The notes beneath the pieces were generated by a model. That model did not search any database. It saw only the letters and a list, made by a program, of their open reading frames with translations, and was not told where the DNA came from. A DNA stretch of 64,000 nt from Planobacterium oryzisoli (GTDB lineage Bacteria; Bacteroidota; Bacteroidia; Flavobacteriales; Weeksellaceae). Shown piece by piece: positions 32,788 to 42,959 of the stretch. The stretch covers positions 62,001 through 126,000 of the forward strand of contig NZ_JADKYY010000005.1 in NCBI RefSeq assembly GCF_015354315.1, in the 5' to 3' direction. Each line of letters begins with the position of its first letter. The first letter of the stretch is position 1. The translations under genes and the position numbers were made by a program.

Positions 32788-35166
32788 TTAAAATTGGTAG
32801 TGCACCGTAAAAATAAAATTGCGGCCCTGCTCGGGGGAAAAATACCTTAGGCGGCTAAGGTACTGACGGTACTCGGTATTAAGTAGGTTTTCTACATGCA
32901 GCGAAAGTCCAAGGGACCGATTTACCTGAAACTGCGCCATAGCGCCCAGCAGACTGTACCCTTTGGGCGGTGTGCTGATATCCAGAGTACGGGTTACAAG
33001 CTCGCCGTCCTCTATCAGATCCAGCTCCACATTACGCACCGGGTAGCGCTTTTGGGTAAACTCTATGCGGTGGTTTAAACGAAGTGTAAGGCGCGAACTT
33101 CCCGGTTTCTTCCATTCAAGGCCTCCCGTAAGGCGCGCAGGGGCCATTAGGATAAGTGGCTCGCTCGAACCTACATCGTCGCCTCTTAGAAGCGATAGGT
33201 TTCCCTCATAGGATAGTCCCGGTACAATTCCAAGCCGCCAGTCGGCATCCAGTCCCAGCATGCGGGCATGGATCTGCTCAAAATTCCATACCATAAATAC
33301 TCCACGGTTGGAGCTCTGCACTCCGGAAGGCATTTGATGTATGAAACTGCCCGACTCCATCCAGTAGGGAGAGAGTTCAAATGAGAGTCCCTCGAGCAGA
33401 GGAAACTTTGTATCCAAAGAGAGCTGCGCGCGGTAGACTTCCTCTCTTTTTAGATCCAGCCTACCGATCTCGACGATAGCGGCCGAATGGTGCAGCCCGT
33501 CGGCAAAAAGCTCCGCTGCATTGGGAGCTCTCAAAGAGCGGCTTAACGTAAGGGTAGCCCCAAAACGCTCTTTGTTTCGGTACTCCATACTAAGGCTGGA
33601 AGAAAAGAGAGAATAATCTAGAATAGGACGCACCAAAATACGCGCACCGCTCTGCTGCACCTCAAAGTGCGCATACTGCCGCTGGAACCTCTGATCCCAG
33701 TCCCCAGTGTCGTAGTACTTATAACTGTCGTACCGCTGAAAATCGTAGCGAAGGGCCCCTTGGGCCTTCCACTGCTCCGAGAGCCGGAGCGTAGCTACGG
33801 CAAAAGCGCCCAGATCGTAGCGGTAGTAGTCGGGAATAATGCGGCGGGCCCGGGTCTCTGGGTTTGGAAAATTATCCTGCAGACCCCCACTTACCCCGGA
33901 TTCCAGTTCAAAGCCCTCCCGCTCTAAAAGATGCGAGAGTTTCAGATTCTGGGAAATCAGGCGCAGATCCATACTGGCCACTCCCTCAAGCTCCCCTCTG
34001 CGCTGGTCGTACTCCTTTCGGCGGTTGTGCTGCAAATTGTAGGAAAGGGAAAATTTACCCACCCGGGAGAACCTGCGGTAGGCTTCTACGCGCAGTATTT
34101 GGTGGAGCACACTTTGGTAGGGCGCCGATATCTCATGGGAGAAATTATCCACATAAAGAGGCTCTCCAAGCGCTATGGCGCGGTAGAAATCCTCCGGACC
34201 TCCCAGATGTGCTCCGCGGTAGATTCCAAAATCCTGCGCCATGGAGCTGGCCGATATTTCGAGCCCCGAGGTGAGCGTCTTTCTGCCGCCACCTACGCTA
34301 AAGAAATGCTCACGTAACCCGGTATTGTCCAGAGTATGGGACGGGATTGCTACGTCTCCGAGTTTCTTGTAGCTTCCCTGCGCCCGCAAAAAACTGCCCG
34401 AGGAAAAACTCTGGGCAAACTTTACCTCTGCCTTACCGCCCCTTCCACTGGAAATACCCGAAAGACGGGCCATTCCCATCAGGGTATCTTTCCTGGGGAA
34501 TTCTGGGGAATGAAGCACTACGGCGCCACCCACAAGATCGCCTCCGTATTTTAGGGCCGCGGCACCTTTCACTACTTCTACCCGGTCGAATTCCCCTGGC
34601 TCGATACTCGGGGCATGCTCTATGCCCCACTCCTGCTCCGCCATACGCACCCCGTCACTAAAGATACCAATGCGACTACCGTAGAGTCCGGAAATCACCG
34701 GCTTGGAAATTCGATTCCCCGTACTTAAGGTACTAAGCCCAGAGAGCTGGGAAAGCAGGTTGCCTAAATTCTCTGTAGCGCTTTGCTTGAGTTTCTCTAA
34801 CCCAAGAACTTGCACTTTTAGAATCTCTTGCCTAGGCAGCTTAGCCTTTAGTTGTATCCCTTGGATCTCGGTAGCATGGTGCTCCAGATAAAGAGAGAGC
34901 TTAAGGCTTCCTCTAACCTCCAGGCTTTGCTCCAAAGGATCGCAGCTGGGATGTACTGCAGAAAGGGTGTAATTTCCCCGGGGCACACCACTAAGGACAA
35001 ACCGTCCCTTGGAATCGGTAAGGGCCGTAAAATCCCCCAGACGGATCTGTGCCCCGGAAAGCGGCGCGTTATTGTGGAAATCTTCCACCGTGCCCTCCAC
35101 CGTATAGGTCTGGGCGCTAAGGCCTACTCCCAGTACTAGGAGCAGAGCCAGATATAAGTGTTTCAT
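32788..35166 (-). CDS. TonB-dependent outer-membrane receptor (ZnuD-like)
   Basis: A 792-residue receptor. After the signal peptide (MKHLYLALLLVLGVGLSAQ) comes a carboxypeptidase-regulatory-like domain (VEGTVEDFHNNAPLSGAQI), then the plug (residues about 105-230, with SGLYGSRIGIFSDGVRMAEQ and VEVVKGAAALKYGG), then a barrel ending in IFTVHYQF. The plug segment EWGIEHAPSIEP and barrel motif ELFADGLHHSA resemble ZnuD-type zinc receptors. That and the histidine-rich neighbours point to zinc or another transition metal, but the substrate is unproven. I used the ATG that starts the signal peptide, 20 codons inside the longest reading. Confidence 0.8.
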   Translation of the reverse strand: MKHLYLALLLVLGVGLSAQTYTVEGTVEDFHNNAPLSGAQIRLGDFTALTDSKGRFVLSGVPRGNYTLSAVHPSCDPLEQSLEVRGSLKLSLYLEHHATEIQGIQLKAKLPRQEILKVQVLGLEKLKQSATENLGNLLSQLSGLSTLSTGNRISKPVISGLYGSRIGIFSDGVRMAEQEWGIEHAPSIEPGEFDRVEVVKGAAALKYGGDLVGGAVVLHSPEFPRKDTLMGMARLSGISSGRGGKAEVKFAQSFSSGSFLRAQGSYKKLGDVAIPSHTLDNTGLREHFFSVGGGRKTLTSGLEISASSMAQDFGIYRGAHLGGPEDFYRAIALGEPLYVDNFSHEISAPYQSVLHQILRVEAYRRFSRVGKFSLSYNLQHNRRKEYDQRRGELEGVASMDLRLISQNLKLSHLLEREGFELESGVSGGLQDNFPNPETRARRIIPDYYRYDLGAFAVATLRLSEQWKAQGALRYDFQRYDSYKYYDTGDWDQRFQRQYAHFEVQQSGARILVRPILDYSLFSSSLSMEYRNKERFGATLTLSRSLRAPNAAELFADGLHHSAAIVEIGRLDLKREEVYRAQLSLDTKFPLLEGLSFELSPYWMESGSFIHQMPSGVQSSNRGVFMVWNFEQIHARMLGLDADWRLGIVPGLSYEGNLSLLRGDDVGSSEPLILMAPARLTGGLEWKKPGSSRLTLRLNHRIEFTQKRYPVRNVELDLIEDGELVTRTLDISTPPKGYSLLGAMAQFQVNRSLGLSLHVENLLNTEYRQYLSRLRYFSPEQGRNFIFTVHYQF

Positions 35167-35303
35167 CGTAAATATGCGTGAAAAAAGAATGGAACGGAAG
35201 GATCTCCTAACCGGCGCACGTAACATAAGCGCGAGGCAGAAATCCCTGAACTATTCCCCTTGAGCGCGTAGTGCGCCTTCCAGGAAAAAAGTAGACAAAC
35301 GTA

Positions 35304-35651
35304 TTAACCCTGAGGCGGGCCTCGTAGAAAATAAGCAGCAGGAAACGCTACCACAGTGGCGCGGGGAGAAAAGTAAGGAGCCTCAAAAGACGCTCCTGGC
35401 GTAGAGGCCAGCTCCCACACGCTTTGATTTGCAGGAAGGAGCTTTGTAGAGTGGAAATGGCACGCATCACAACCCGTAGCACTGTGCGTAGTTGCGCTAG
35501 GAGCCTGTTTTAGTTCCAGCTTCGTATTTTTCTTAAGCGCCAACCCGCTGTGGTGGTGGGAGTGTAAAAGCGGTGCAAACAGCACTACAAAACAGTACAG
35601 CCCCACCCAGAGGATGGAGAGTGTTTTGTGCGCGTTACTACTTTTCACCAT
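35304..35651 (-). CDS. Small histidine/cysteine-rich membrane-anchored protein
   Basis: A 115-residue protein with one N-terminal hydrophobic segment (LSILWVGLYCFVVLFAPLL), then LHSHHHSGL and CDACHFHST. The arrangement recalls DUF2946-like small proteins found beside metal-uptake or copper genes. It is encoded upstream of the ZnuD-like receptor on the same strand, and the three genes probably form a metal-handling cluster. The His and Cys clusters are seen directly; metal binding is inferred. The C-terminal 35 residues are Ala/Pro-rich without a recognised pattern. Confidence 0.6.
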   Translation of the reverse strand: MVKSSNAHKTLSILWVGLYCFVVLFAPLLHSHHHSGLALKKNTKLELKQAPSATTHSATGCDACHFHSTKLLPANQSVWELASTPGASFEAPYFSPRATVVAFPAAYFLRGPPQG

Positions 35652-35751
35652 TTCACAAAATTAACCAATTCTTAATTAATAATATGCGATTTATCAGCCT
35701 ATATTCTGCACCAAATTTATTAAATTTGCTACTCACAAGAAATGAGCGTAT

Positions 35752-36741
35752 ATGACAAACAATTCAAGGGTAAAAAAGATAGGTGTACTGACCTCTGGCG
35801 GCGATGCTCCAGGAATGAATGCAGCGATTCGATCGGTAGTTAGAACTGCCATTTACCACGATTTGGAAGTAGTGGGAATCAGAGGAGGATACAACGGATT
35901 AATAGAAGGGCACTTCACGAAAATGGGTCCGCGCTCGGTAAGCAACATCATAAATCTTGGAGGTACGATATTAAAGTCGGCACGTTCCAGTGAGTTCCGC
36001 ACTAAGGAAGGAAGAGCCAAAGCCTTCGAGCACTGCCAGGCGCAGGGAATCGATGCCTTGGTATGTATTGGAGGGGACGGAACCTTTACCGGTGCACAAA
36101 TCTTCAGTGAAGAGCACGGAGTAAAAGTGATCGGCGTACCGGGAACCATAGACAACGATATTTTTGGAACCGACAATACCATAGGGTACGACACGGCACT
36201 CAATACGGCGATGGAAGCCATCGACAAGATCCGTGATACGGCCACTTCGCACTCTCGGATTTTCTTTATCGAGGTGATGGGCCGCGATGCAGGCTTCATT
36301 GCCCTGAACAGCGGTATTGCCACGGGAGCCATCGATATCCTTATCCCGGAACATAACGACAGTATGGAGGAGCTTTTCACTACCTTTAGAAAGGCGCAGA
36401 AACGTGGAAAGAACTCGAGCATCGTGGTAGTGGCTGAGGGAGAAACCCTGGCCTCCACGTACGAACTGGCCAAGAAGACCAAAGTGGAGTTCCCAGAAGC
36501 CGACATACGGGTAACCATACTGGGACATATCCAACGCGGCGGAGCCCCTTCGTGCGCCGACAGGGTACTGGCCTCCCGACTAGGTTTTGGCGCAGTGACA
36601 GGACTGATGAAAGGCCTTACCAATGTAATGGCAGGTATTCGCAGTAACCAGCTGGTCTACACCCCTATTGAGGATGCCATCAGCAAGAACAACGAAATTA
36701 ACCAGGATCTTCTGCAGATATCAGAGATCCTAGCACTATAA
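35752..36741 (+). CDS. pfkA: ATP-dependent 6-phosphofructokinase
   Basis: A 329-residue PfkA that phosphorylates fructose 6-phosphate in glycolysis. Key sites are GVLTSGGDAPGMNAAIRSVVR, the ATP-binding CIGGDGTFTGAQ, the catalytic GTIDNDIFGTDNTIGYDTA, VMGRDAGFIAL and LGHIQRGGAPSCADRVLASR. The GGDGT motif suits the ATP-dependent type. A TAAATTTG box (35721-35728) lies 24 bp upstream. It is followed 26 bp later by gapA, so two glycolytic genes form one operon. Confidence 0.96.
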   Translation: MTNNSRVKKIGVLTSGGDAPGMNAAIRSVVRTAIYHDLEVVGIRGGYNGLIEGHFTKMGPRSVSNIINLGGTILKSARSSEFRTKEGRAKAFEHCQAQGIDALVCIGGDGTFTGAQIFSEEHGVKVIGVPGTIDNDIFGTDNTIGYDTALNTAMEAIDKIRDTATSHSRIFFIEVMGRDAGFIALNSGIATGAIDILIPEHNDSMEELFTTFRKAQKRGKNSSIVVVAEGETLASTYELAKKTKVEFPEADIRVTILGHIQRGGAPSCADRVLASRLGFGAVTGLMKGLTNVMAGIRSNQLVYTPIEDAISKNNEINQDLLQISEILAL

Positions 36742-36761
36742 TTAATATCTTAAAAAATTAA

Positions 36762-37772
<1,011 letters not shown>

Positions 37773-37795
37773 CAGGAAGTTTGTACACATACCAG

Positions 37796-37833
37796 AGTAG
37801 GCCTTCGCATCCGCGCAAGGCCTACTTTGTTTT
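37796..37833 (+). terminator. Terminator after gapA
   Basis: A 10-bp AGTAGGCCTT/AAGGCCTACT stem with an 11-nt loop is followed by TTGTTTTT. Confidence 0.85.
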
Positions 37834-37901
37834 TAACCTTATTTAACTACCCTTCGGCCTGGTACTTGCTGCCCATAGCCTAAAAAAATAACAGACGTTT
37901 T

Positions 37902-39137
37902 ATGACCGGCGCGCCTTTACTAGATACCACATCCGTTCCCTCCCCACCCTATCTGGATGCTCCGCACGTTAGGTATTTCTGGGAAAAGGGTATGGGAAAA
38001 GACCTCACCACTTGGACCGGAGCCTCACTCAGTGAAAAAGACTTCCCACGCTTCTACCCTCTGTACCACAGTTTTGATGGCCTCTCCGATACGGCAGTGC
38101 TAGACACCTACCTTTCTCTGCCCTACCCCGAGGCGAGTGTATTGATTCAGCGGTTTTTAAAAGGAGAAAAACCGTTAGAGAACACTAAGGTGCCACAATC
38201 CCTTCCTTTACTTGTGGCCTCCATGCATAGGCCTGAGTGGTTTGACAGCACACTGGCCTCCCACGGAGCATCCCTGTGTATGCGGGCAGGAACCAATGCA
38301 CTAATGATTCTTCGGGATTTCACGCTTATGGGAGGCTACGACTTTGCGTATCTGAATAAGCCCCTAATCTATACCGGTGCCTTAAAAAAGGGCGCAGTAA
38401 AACGACTTAAAGACACGCTGGAGTTTTGGGTGGCAGTTACTCGAGAAAATGCCCTGGAGCCTGGTTCTGAGGCAATGCAGCTCATACTGCGCACCCGGAT
38501 GATGCATTCCTACGCACGACTCAAGATTAAAGAGCACGCCAAAGACTGGGATTTCGTACGCTGGGGCGAGCCCATCAACACATGGGATATGGTAGCTACC
38601 TATACCGGTTTCTCCCTTATTTTCATGCTGGGACTAAAGAAAATGGGAATGCACATTACCGCAAAGGAAGAAAAGGGCCTGTTCCATCTCTGGAAATACG
38701 TAGGGTACCTTCTAGGAATTCCCCACGAAGTACTACCTTCTTCAGCCAAGCAGGCCACCGAGTGGTTTTATCTCTGGACCCTTATGCAGGCCCCTGGAGA
38801 TGCGCATTCCAAGGAACTGGCCCAGGCACTCTTAGAGGAAAATCTACAGAGTACCATTTACCCCTTCCTCTGGCAAAGAAAGGCTATGCGCACACTGCAC
38901 CAAAGCATGAGCAGCTATCTGCTGGATCCTCCTACGCTACAGCGCCTGGGAATAGCTACCGAAGGTTCCCATCATCTTTTCCCAAAATTTGTTACAAAAA
39001 TTAACTACGGCCTTAAACGATTCTATCCTGTCGGTGAGCCCAAGCGCTATGAGGCCATGAAGAAAAAAGGACACCAGCAGCAGCTCAAAGTCCTTTCCGA
39101 CTATATTAAGCACACACCTAAGGATTTTAGATACTAA
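37902..39137 (+). CDS. MpaB/Lcp-like oxygenase (DUF2236)
   Basis: A 411-residue protein of the family that includes latex-clearing protein and the ER oxygenase MpaB. The core signatures are LRTRMMHSYARLKIKEHA and WGEPINTWDMVATYTGFSL, in which conserved Arg/His residues contact heme in Lcp. There is no signal peptide, so it is probably cytosolic or peripheral. The substrate in Bacteroidota is unknown; such enzymes cleave C=C bonds in isoprenoids. It is a single-gene unit between gapA and recA, with no catabolic neighbours. Confidence 0.82.
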   Translation: MTGAPLLDTTSVPSPPYLDAPHVRYFWEKGMGKDLTTWTGASLSEKDFPRFYPLYHSFDGLSDTAVLDTYLSLPYPEASVLIQRFLKGEKPLENTKVPQSLPLLVASMHRPEWFDSTLASHGASLCMRAGTNALMILRDFTLMGGYDFAYLNKPLIYTGALKKGAVKRLKDTLEFWVAVTRENALEPGSEAMQLILRTRMMHSYARLKIKEHAKDWDFVRWGEPINTWDMVATYTGFSLIFMLGLKKMGMHITAKEEKGLFHLWKYVGYLLGIPHEVLPSSAKQATEWFYLWTLMQAPGDAHSKELAQALLEENLQSTIYPFLWQRKAMRTLHQSMSSYLLDPPTLQRLGIATEGSHHLFPKFVTKINYGLKRFYPVGEPKRYEAMKKKGHQQQLKVLSDYIKHTPKDFRY

Positions 39138-39217
39138 GTATTTTACGTACAAACACTTAAATCGATTATGTTATAAAATAGAACAATAAAGCACTTTTAC
39201 GACCCATATAAAAATCG

Positions 39218-39225
39218 TATTTTTG
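39218..39225 (+). promoter_or_regulatory. -7 promoter box of recA
   Basis: TATTTTTG matches TAnnTTTG and lies 15 bp before the ATG. The -33 position has only a weak TTTT match. I saw no obvious LexA-type palindrome. Confidence 0.5.
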
Positions 39226-39240
39226 CGTAAATAACACTAA

Positions 39241-40248
39241 ATGAGTACAGCAGAAGACAAGAAGAAAGCACTGGCACTGGTGCTTGAAAAATTAGATAAA
39301 ACCTACGGAAAAGGTACCGTAATGACTCTGGGCGACGCCTCCGTGGACGATTCGGTGGAAGTGATTCCTTCCGGATCGCTGGGCCTTGACATCGCTCTGG
39401 GCGTAGGGGGATACCCTAAAGGCCGGATCATAGAGATCTACGGACCGGAATCCTCTGGTAAGACGACCCTTACCTTACATGCCATAGCGCAGGCGCAAAA
39501 ACAAGGGGGTATCGCGGCGTTCATAGATGCCGAGCATGCCTTCGACCGCCACTACGCCTCCAAACTGGGAATCAACCTAGACGATCTAATTATCTCTCAA
39601 CCCGACAACGGAGAGCAGGCACTGGAAATTGCCGATAATCTGATCCGCTCCGGAGCAGTGGATATCGTTGTCATTGACTCCGTGGCAGCCCTTACTCCTA
39701 AAGCCGAGATTGAGGGGGAAATGGGAGATTCCAAGATGGGTCTTCACGCAAGATTGATGTCGCAGGCCCTTAGAAAACTTACCGCGACGATCTCCCGGAC
39801 CAAGTGTACGGTAATTTTCATCAATCAGCTAAGAGAAAAGATTGGCGTGATGTTCGGAAATCCAGAGACCACTACCGGAGGGAATGCCCTTAAATTCTAC
39901 GCCTCCGTTCGTATCGATATCCGTAAGGCCAGTGCTCCGATAAAGAACGGTGATGAGGCCGTAGGGAGCCGAGTGAAGGTAAAAATCGTAAAGAATAAAG
40001 TAGCTCCACCGTTCAAGCAAGCAGAATTTGACATCATGTACGGGGAAGGAATTTCCAAGACCGGTGAGGTACTCGACGCTGCCGTAGAACATGGTATTGT
40101 TAAAAAGAGCGGCTCATGGTTTAGTTACCAGGACACGAAACTTGGCCAAGGACGTGATGCAGTCAAGGATGTGCTTCGCGACAATCCAGAACTTGCCGAA
40201 GAACTTGAAGGACTGGTCAAGGAAGAAATACTGAATAAAAACAAATAA
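39241..40248 (+). CDS. recA: Recombinase RecA
   Basis: A 335-residue RecA. Walker [20 protein letters not shown], the DNA-binding loop regions ([21 protein letters not shown] and [16 protein letters not shown]) and [14 protein letters not shown] are intact. It forms ATP-dependent filaments on single-stranded DNA for homologous recombination and the DNA-damage response. The short C-terminal tail is typical of Bacteroidota RecA. Confidence 0.98.
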   Translation: MSTAEDKKKALALVLEKLDKTYGKGTVMTLGDASVDDSVEVIPSGSLGLDIALGVGGYPKGRIIEIYGPESSGKTTLTLHAIAQAQKQGGIAAFIDAEHAFDRHYASKLGINLDDLIISQPDNGEQALEIADNLIRSGAVDIVVIDSVAALTPKAEIEGEMGDSKMGLHARLMSQALRKLTATISRTKCTVIFINQLREKIGVMFGNPETTTGGNALKFYASVRIDIRKASAPIKNGDEAVGSRVKVKIVKNKVAPPFKQAEFDIMYGEGISKTGEVLDAAVEHGIVKKSGSWFSYQDTKLGQGRDAVKDVLRDNPELAEELEGLVKEEILNKNK

Positions 40249-40265
40249 CTTTTAATTACAATATA

Positions 40266-40294
40266 AAAAAAGGCGGGAGTATTTCCCGCCTTTG
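40266..40294 (+). terminator. Terminator after recA
   Basis: A 10-bp AAAGGCGGGA/TCCCGCCTTT stem with a 5-nt loop, flanked by A- and T-tracts. Confidence 0.82.
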
Positions 40295-40302
40295 TCGTGC
40301 GC

Positions 40303-40330
40303 AAAAAAGCCCCAAGCGGTTACGCTTGGG
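40303..40330 (-). terminator. Terminator of the deoxyhypusine synthase-like gene
   Basis: A CCCAAGCG/CGCTTGGG stem with a 4-nt loop is followed on the minus strand by GCTTTTTT. It lies back-to-back with the recA terminator. Confidence 0.8.
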
Positions 40331-40360
40331 ACTCAGCAGTACAAATTTATACGATCTATT

Positions 40361-41335
40361 TTAGGAGTTCTCCAGAATATATTGAAACATCAGCGGCGCA
40401 CATATTGTGGCGTCACTCTCCACAATATATTTAGGCGTGTGGATATCCAGTTTTCCCCAAGTGATCTTCTCATTAGGAACAGCCCCACTATACGAACCAT
40501 AGGAGGTCGTGGAATCGGAAATCTGACAGAAATACGACCAGAACGGAATATCGTGCATCTCCATATCCTGATACAGCATTGGTACCACACATATCGGGAA
40601 GTCACCTGCGATCCCTCCTCCAATCTGGAAAAACCCTACACCTTTACCTCCAGAGTTCTTTGGATACCAATCCGCGAGGTACATCATGTACTCGATTCCT
40701 GATTTCATGGTAGAGGCTTTTAGCTCTCCTTTGATGCAGTAGCTGGTGAAGATGTTCCCCATAGTGGAATCCTCCCATCCCGGTACTACGATCGGAAGGT
40801 TCTTTTCGGCTGCGGCAAGCATCCAGGAGTTTTCCTTTGGTATCTCATAGTACTGTTCGAGCACTCCGGAAAGAAGCATTTTGTACATATACTCGTGTGG
40901 GAAATAGCGCTCGCCTTTGGCCTCAGCGTCCTTCCATATCTCCACAATATGTTTTTGCAGTCTTCGGAACGCTTCCTCCTCAGGAATACAGGTATCGGTT
41001 ACGCGGTTTAGACCCTTCTCGAGTAAATCCCATTCTTCCTGTGGAGTAAGATCCCTGTAATTGGGAACTCTTTTATAGTGGGAATGTGCCACCAGGTTCA
41101 TCAAATCCTCTTCCAGGTTAGCTCCGGTACAGGAAATGATATGCACTTTGTCCTGACGGATCATCTCTGCAAGTATTTTACCCAGTTCTGCAGTGGACAT
41201 CGCTCCGGCCAGGGTGATCATCATCTTGCCCCCGTCCTTAAGGTGGGCTACATACCCTTTGGAAGCATCTACAAGTGCTGCAGAATTAAAGTGCAGATAG
41301 TATTTTTCTAAAAAATCGGTAATGGTATAACTCAT
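40361..41335 (-). CDS. Deoxyhypusine synthase family protein
   Basis: A 324-residue protein with the deoxyhypusine synthase fold: MITLAGAMSTAELGKILAEM, ISCTGANLEEDLMNLVAHSH, IVVPGWEDSTMGNIFTSY, and the NAD-site GVGFFQIGGGIAGDFP. In archaea and eukaryotes the enzyme modifies eIF5A with spermidine, but bacteria lack that target; some bacterial homologues make polyamines such as homospermidine. The usual C-terminal lysine region reads EKITWGKL, with a lysine close to the expected catalytic site. Single-gene unit with a TATCTTTG box upstream (41356-41363, minus strand). Confidence 0.88.
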   Translation of the reverse strand: MSYTITDFLEKYYLHFNSAALVDASKGYVAHLKDGGKMMITLAGAMSTAELGKILAEMIRQDKVHIISCTGANLEEDLMNLVAHSHYKRVPNYRDLTPQEEWDLLEKGLNRVTDTCIPEEEAFRRLQKHIVEIWKDAEAKGERYFPHEYMYKMLLSGVLEQYYEIPKENSWMLAAAEKNLPIVVPGWEDSTMGNIFTSYCIKGELKASTMKSGIEYMMYLADWYPKNSGGKGVGFFQIGGGIAGDFPICVVPMLYQDMEMHDIPFWSYFCQISDSTTSYGSYSGAVPNEKITWGKLDIHTPKYIVESDATICAPLMFQYILENS

Positions 41336-41403
41336 CTCGTGTCTAGATTTAAAGGCAAAGATAACATATTCTCTTCAAGAAATAAAAGCCCACACAGGCT
41401 CGC

Positions 41404-42864
41404 CTACTCATAACGTCGACCCCGCTCCGACTTCTTCTCCGAATGCCTTTTTTTCTGCTCCAGGCGGCGCAGCTTTGATCCATAGGAAGGGGCGGTAGCT
41501 TTACGTTGCTTCTTTTCGGTTAGTGCCCCACCCACCAGCGCCAGCAGCTTTTCCTGTGCTACCATCTTATTGCGTAGCTGCGAGCGGGCCTCGCTCGAGG
41601 CTACAGAGAGCGTTCCGCTAGACCCTATCCGGTTTTTTAGTCGCAGTAAAATCTTTTGTTTCTGTTCCGGAGTAAAGAACGAACTTTTCTCTACGTCCCA
41701 AAGCGCTTCCACCCGGGTCTCGACCTTATTTACGTTCTGTCCTCCAGCGCCGCTGCTGCGTGAGGTGCGAAAATAAATCTCACTGGAAAAATCCTCGTTA
41801 CTTTTCACCTTCTCGCTTTTGGTGGAAACACTCTGATTCTCTAGCCAGCGGGCAAGCTCCATTCTGTTCATTTTACCATTAGGCGTCAGGGGAAGACACT
41901 CTGTAAAAAAAACCTCCTTGGGCCTTAAATAACGCTGAGAGAAAGGTAGTTCTAATATTTGGGAGCGCACGGCGGGCTCCTCCTTCCCCTGCACGACAAC
42001 AACTAACTTTTGACCTAGCAAAGGATCGGGAAGGGCGGACACTGCAAGCTCTCTCTCCGTATGCTCCTTTATAAAAGACTCCAATTCTTCAGGATGGATT
42101 TTTACGCCACCTGAATTGATCACGTGGTCCAAGCGTCCAAGAAAACGAAATTTTCCTTCCGAAATAATCTCTACGCGGTCGGTAGTATACAGAGTAGAGG
42201 AAGTTAGTTCCGGCGCATCAATGGTAAGGGCGCCTTCGTGGCTAGTACTTATTGTAATTCCCTCAAGAAGTGTAAAGTACTCCTGTTTTTTTGGATAGAG
42301 CATCTTAAGGGCAATATGGGAGAGGGTTTCGGACATTCCAAACGATTCGTAGATACGCACCTCTTCTTTACAGCCAGAAAGTGCATGCTGTATCTTGCCC
42401 TGCAACATAGTGGACACCCCAGCCCCTCCAATGAGGATATTAGAAACCTTCCACAGATCGGCTAATGAATGCTCCGCCTGGAGTGGCGTAAGAGCGCAAA
42501 AATCCACGCGGTGGTTAAGGGCACGCAAGGGCGTAAGTGAAGGGGTAGTAGCGAACAGTGTCAATCCACGCTCTAGGGCGCGCACCACCATCATCTTGCC
42601 CGAAATGTATTCAATCGGTAAACAAATAAGTGCAGAGTCGCCCTCTTCTAAACCCAAGAAATCGCAGGTACGCTTGGCTGATTTAAGCATGCGTATCTTT
42701 TCTACGGAGAGGGTTTTTGCTGCTCCGGTAGATCCTGAAGTACGGACTGCAACCTCTTTGGAATCCGAATCCCACTCCTTAAGGAAAAAATCAATTTTTT
42801 CCTTGAATTCCTTTTCGTTGTCTAAATATTTAATTTTTAAGCCCTTACTTTCCATCATCCTCAT
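41404..42864 (-). CDS. MenE-like AMP-binding domain fused in frame to an ArfB-type release factor
   Basis: One uninterrupted 486-codon frame encodes two known proteins end to end. Residues 1-352 are a short adenylate-forming ligase with VRTSGSTGAAKTLSVEK, YESFGMSETLSHIA, GRLDHVINSGGVKIHPEELE and PLTPNGKMNR, closest to MenE (o-succinylbenzoate-CoA ligase). Residues 353-486 are a complete ArfB/YaeJ peptidyl-tRNA hydrolase with RTSRSSGAGGQNVNKVETR (the GGQ motif) and a basic tail that probes the mRNA channel. Residue 353 is encoded by GTG (41806-41808), preceded by AGAAGG, so ArfB could also be made alone. No stop codon separates the parts. Confidence 0.85.
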   Translation of the reverse strand: MRMMESKGLKIKYLDNEKEFKEKIDFFLKEWDSDSKEVAVRTSGSTGAAKTLSVEKIRMLKSAKRTCDFLGLEEGDSALICLPIEYISGKMMVVRALERGLTLFATTPSLTPLRALNHRVDFCALTPLQAEHSLADLWKVSNILIGGAGVSTMLQGKIQHALSGCKEEVRIYESFGMSETLSHIALKMLYPKKQEYFTLLEGITISTSHEGALTIDAPELTSSTLYTTDRVEIISEGKFRFLGRLDHVINSGGVKIHPEELESFIKEHTERELAVSALPDPLLGQKLVVVVQGKEEPAVRSQILELPFSQRYLRPKEVFFTECLPLTPNGKMNRMELARWLENQSVSTKSEKVKSNEDFSSEIYFRTSRSSGAGGQNVNKVETRVEALWDVEKSSFFTPEQKQKILLRLKNRIGSSGTLSVASSEARSQLRNKMVAQEKLLALVGGALTEKKQRKATAPSYGSKLRRLEQKKRHSEKKSERGRRYE

Positions 42865-42913
42865 AGCAGCTTTTTTTGATGATTTAAAATTAATTTTTTT
42901 TAGACAATTTGCC

Positions 42914-42943
42914 TTGGATTTAAAGAAATTATTTTTAAATTTG
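42914..42943 (+). promoter_or_regulatory. Promoter of tRNA-Gln
   Basis: TTG (42914-42916) and TAAATTTG (42936-42943) are separated by 19 bp, the expected -33/-7 layout for Bacteroidota. The -7 box ends 16 bp before the tRNA. Confidence 0.7.
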
Positions 42944-42959
42944 CACCACTTAAATGGAC

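Noticed and set aside
32218-35139. Many open frames on the plus strand opposite the TonB receptor and lipoprotein genes
   Set aside because: They are GC-biased shadows of the receptor frame without start signals or family features.
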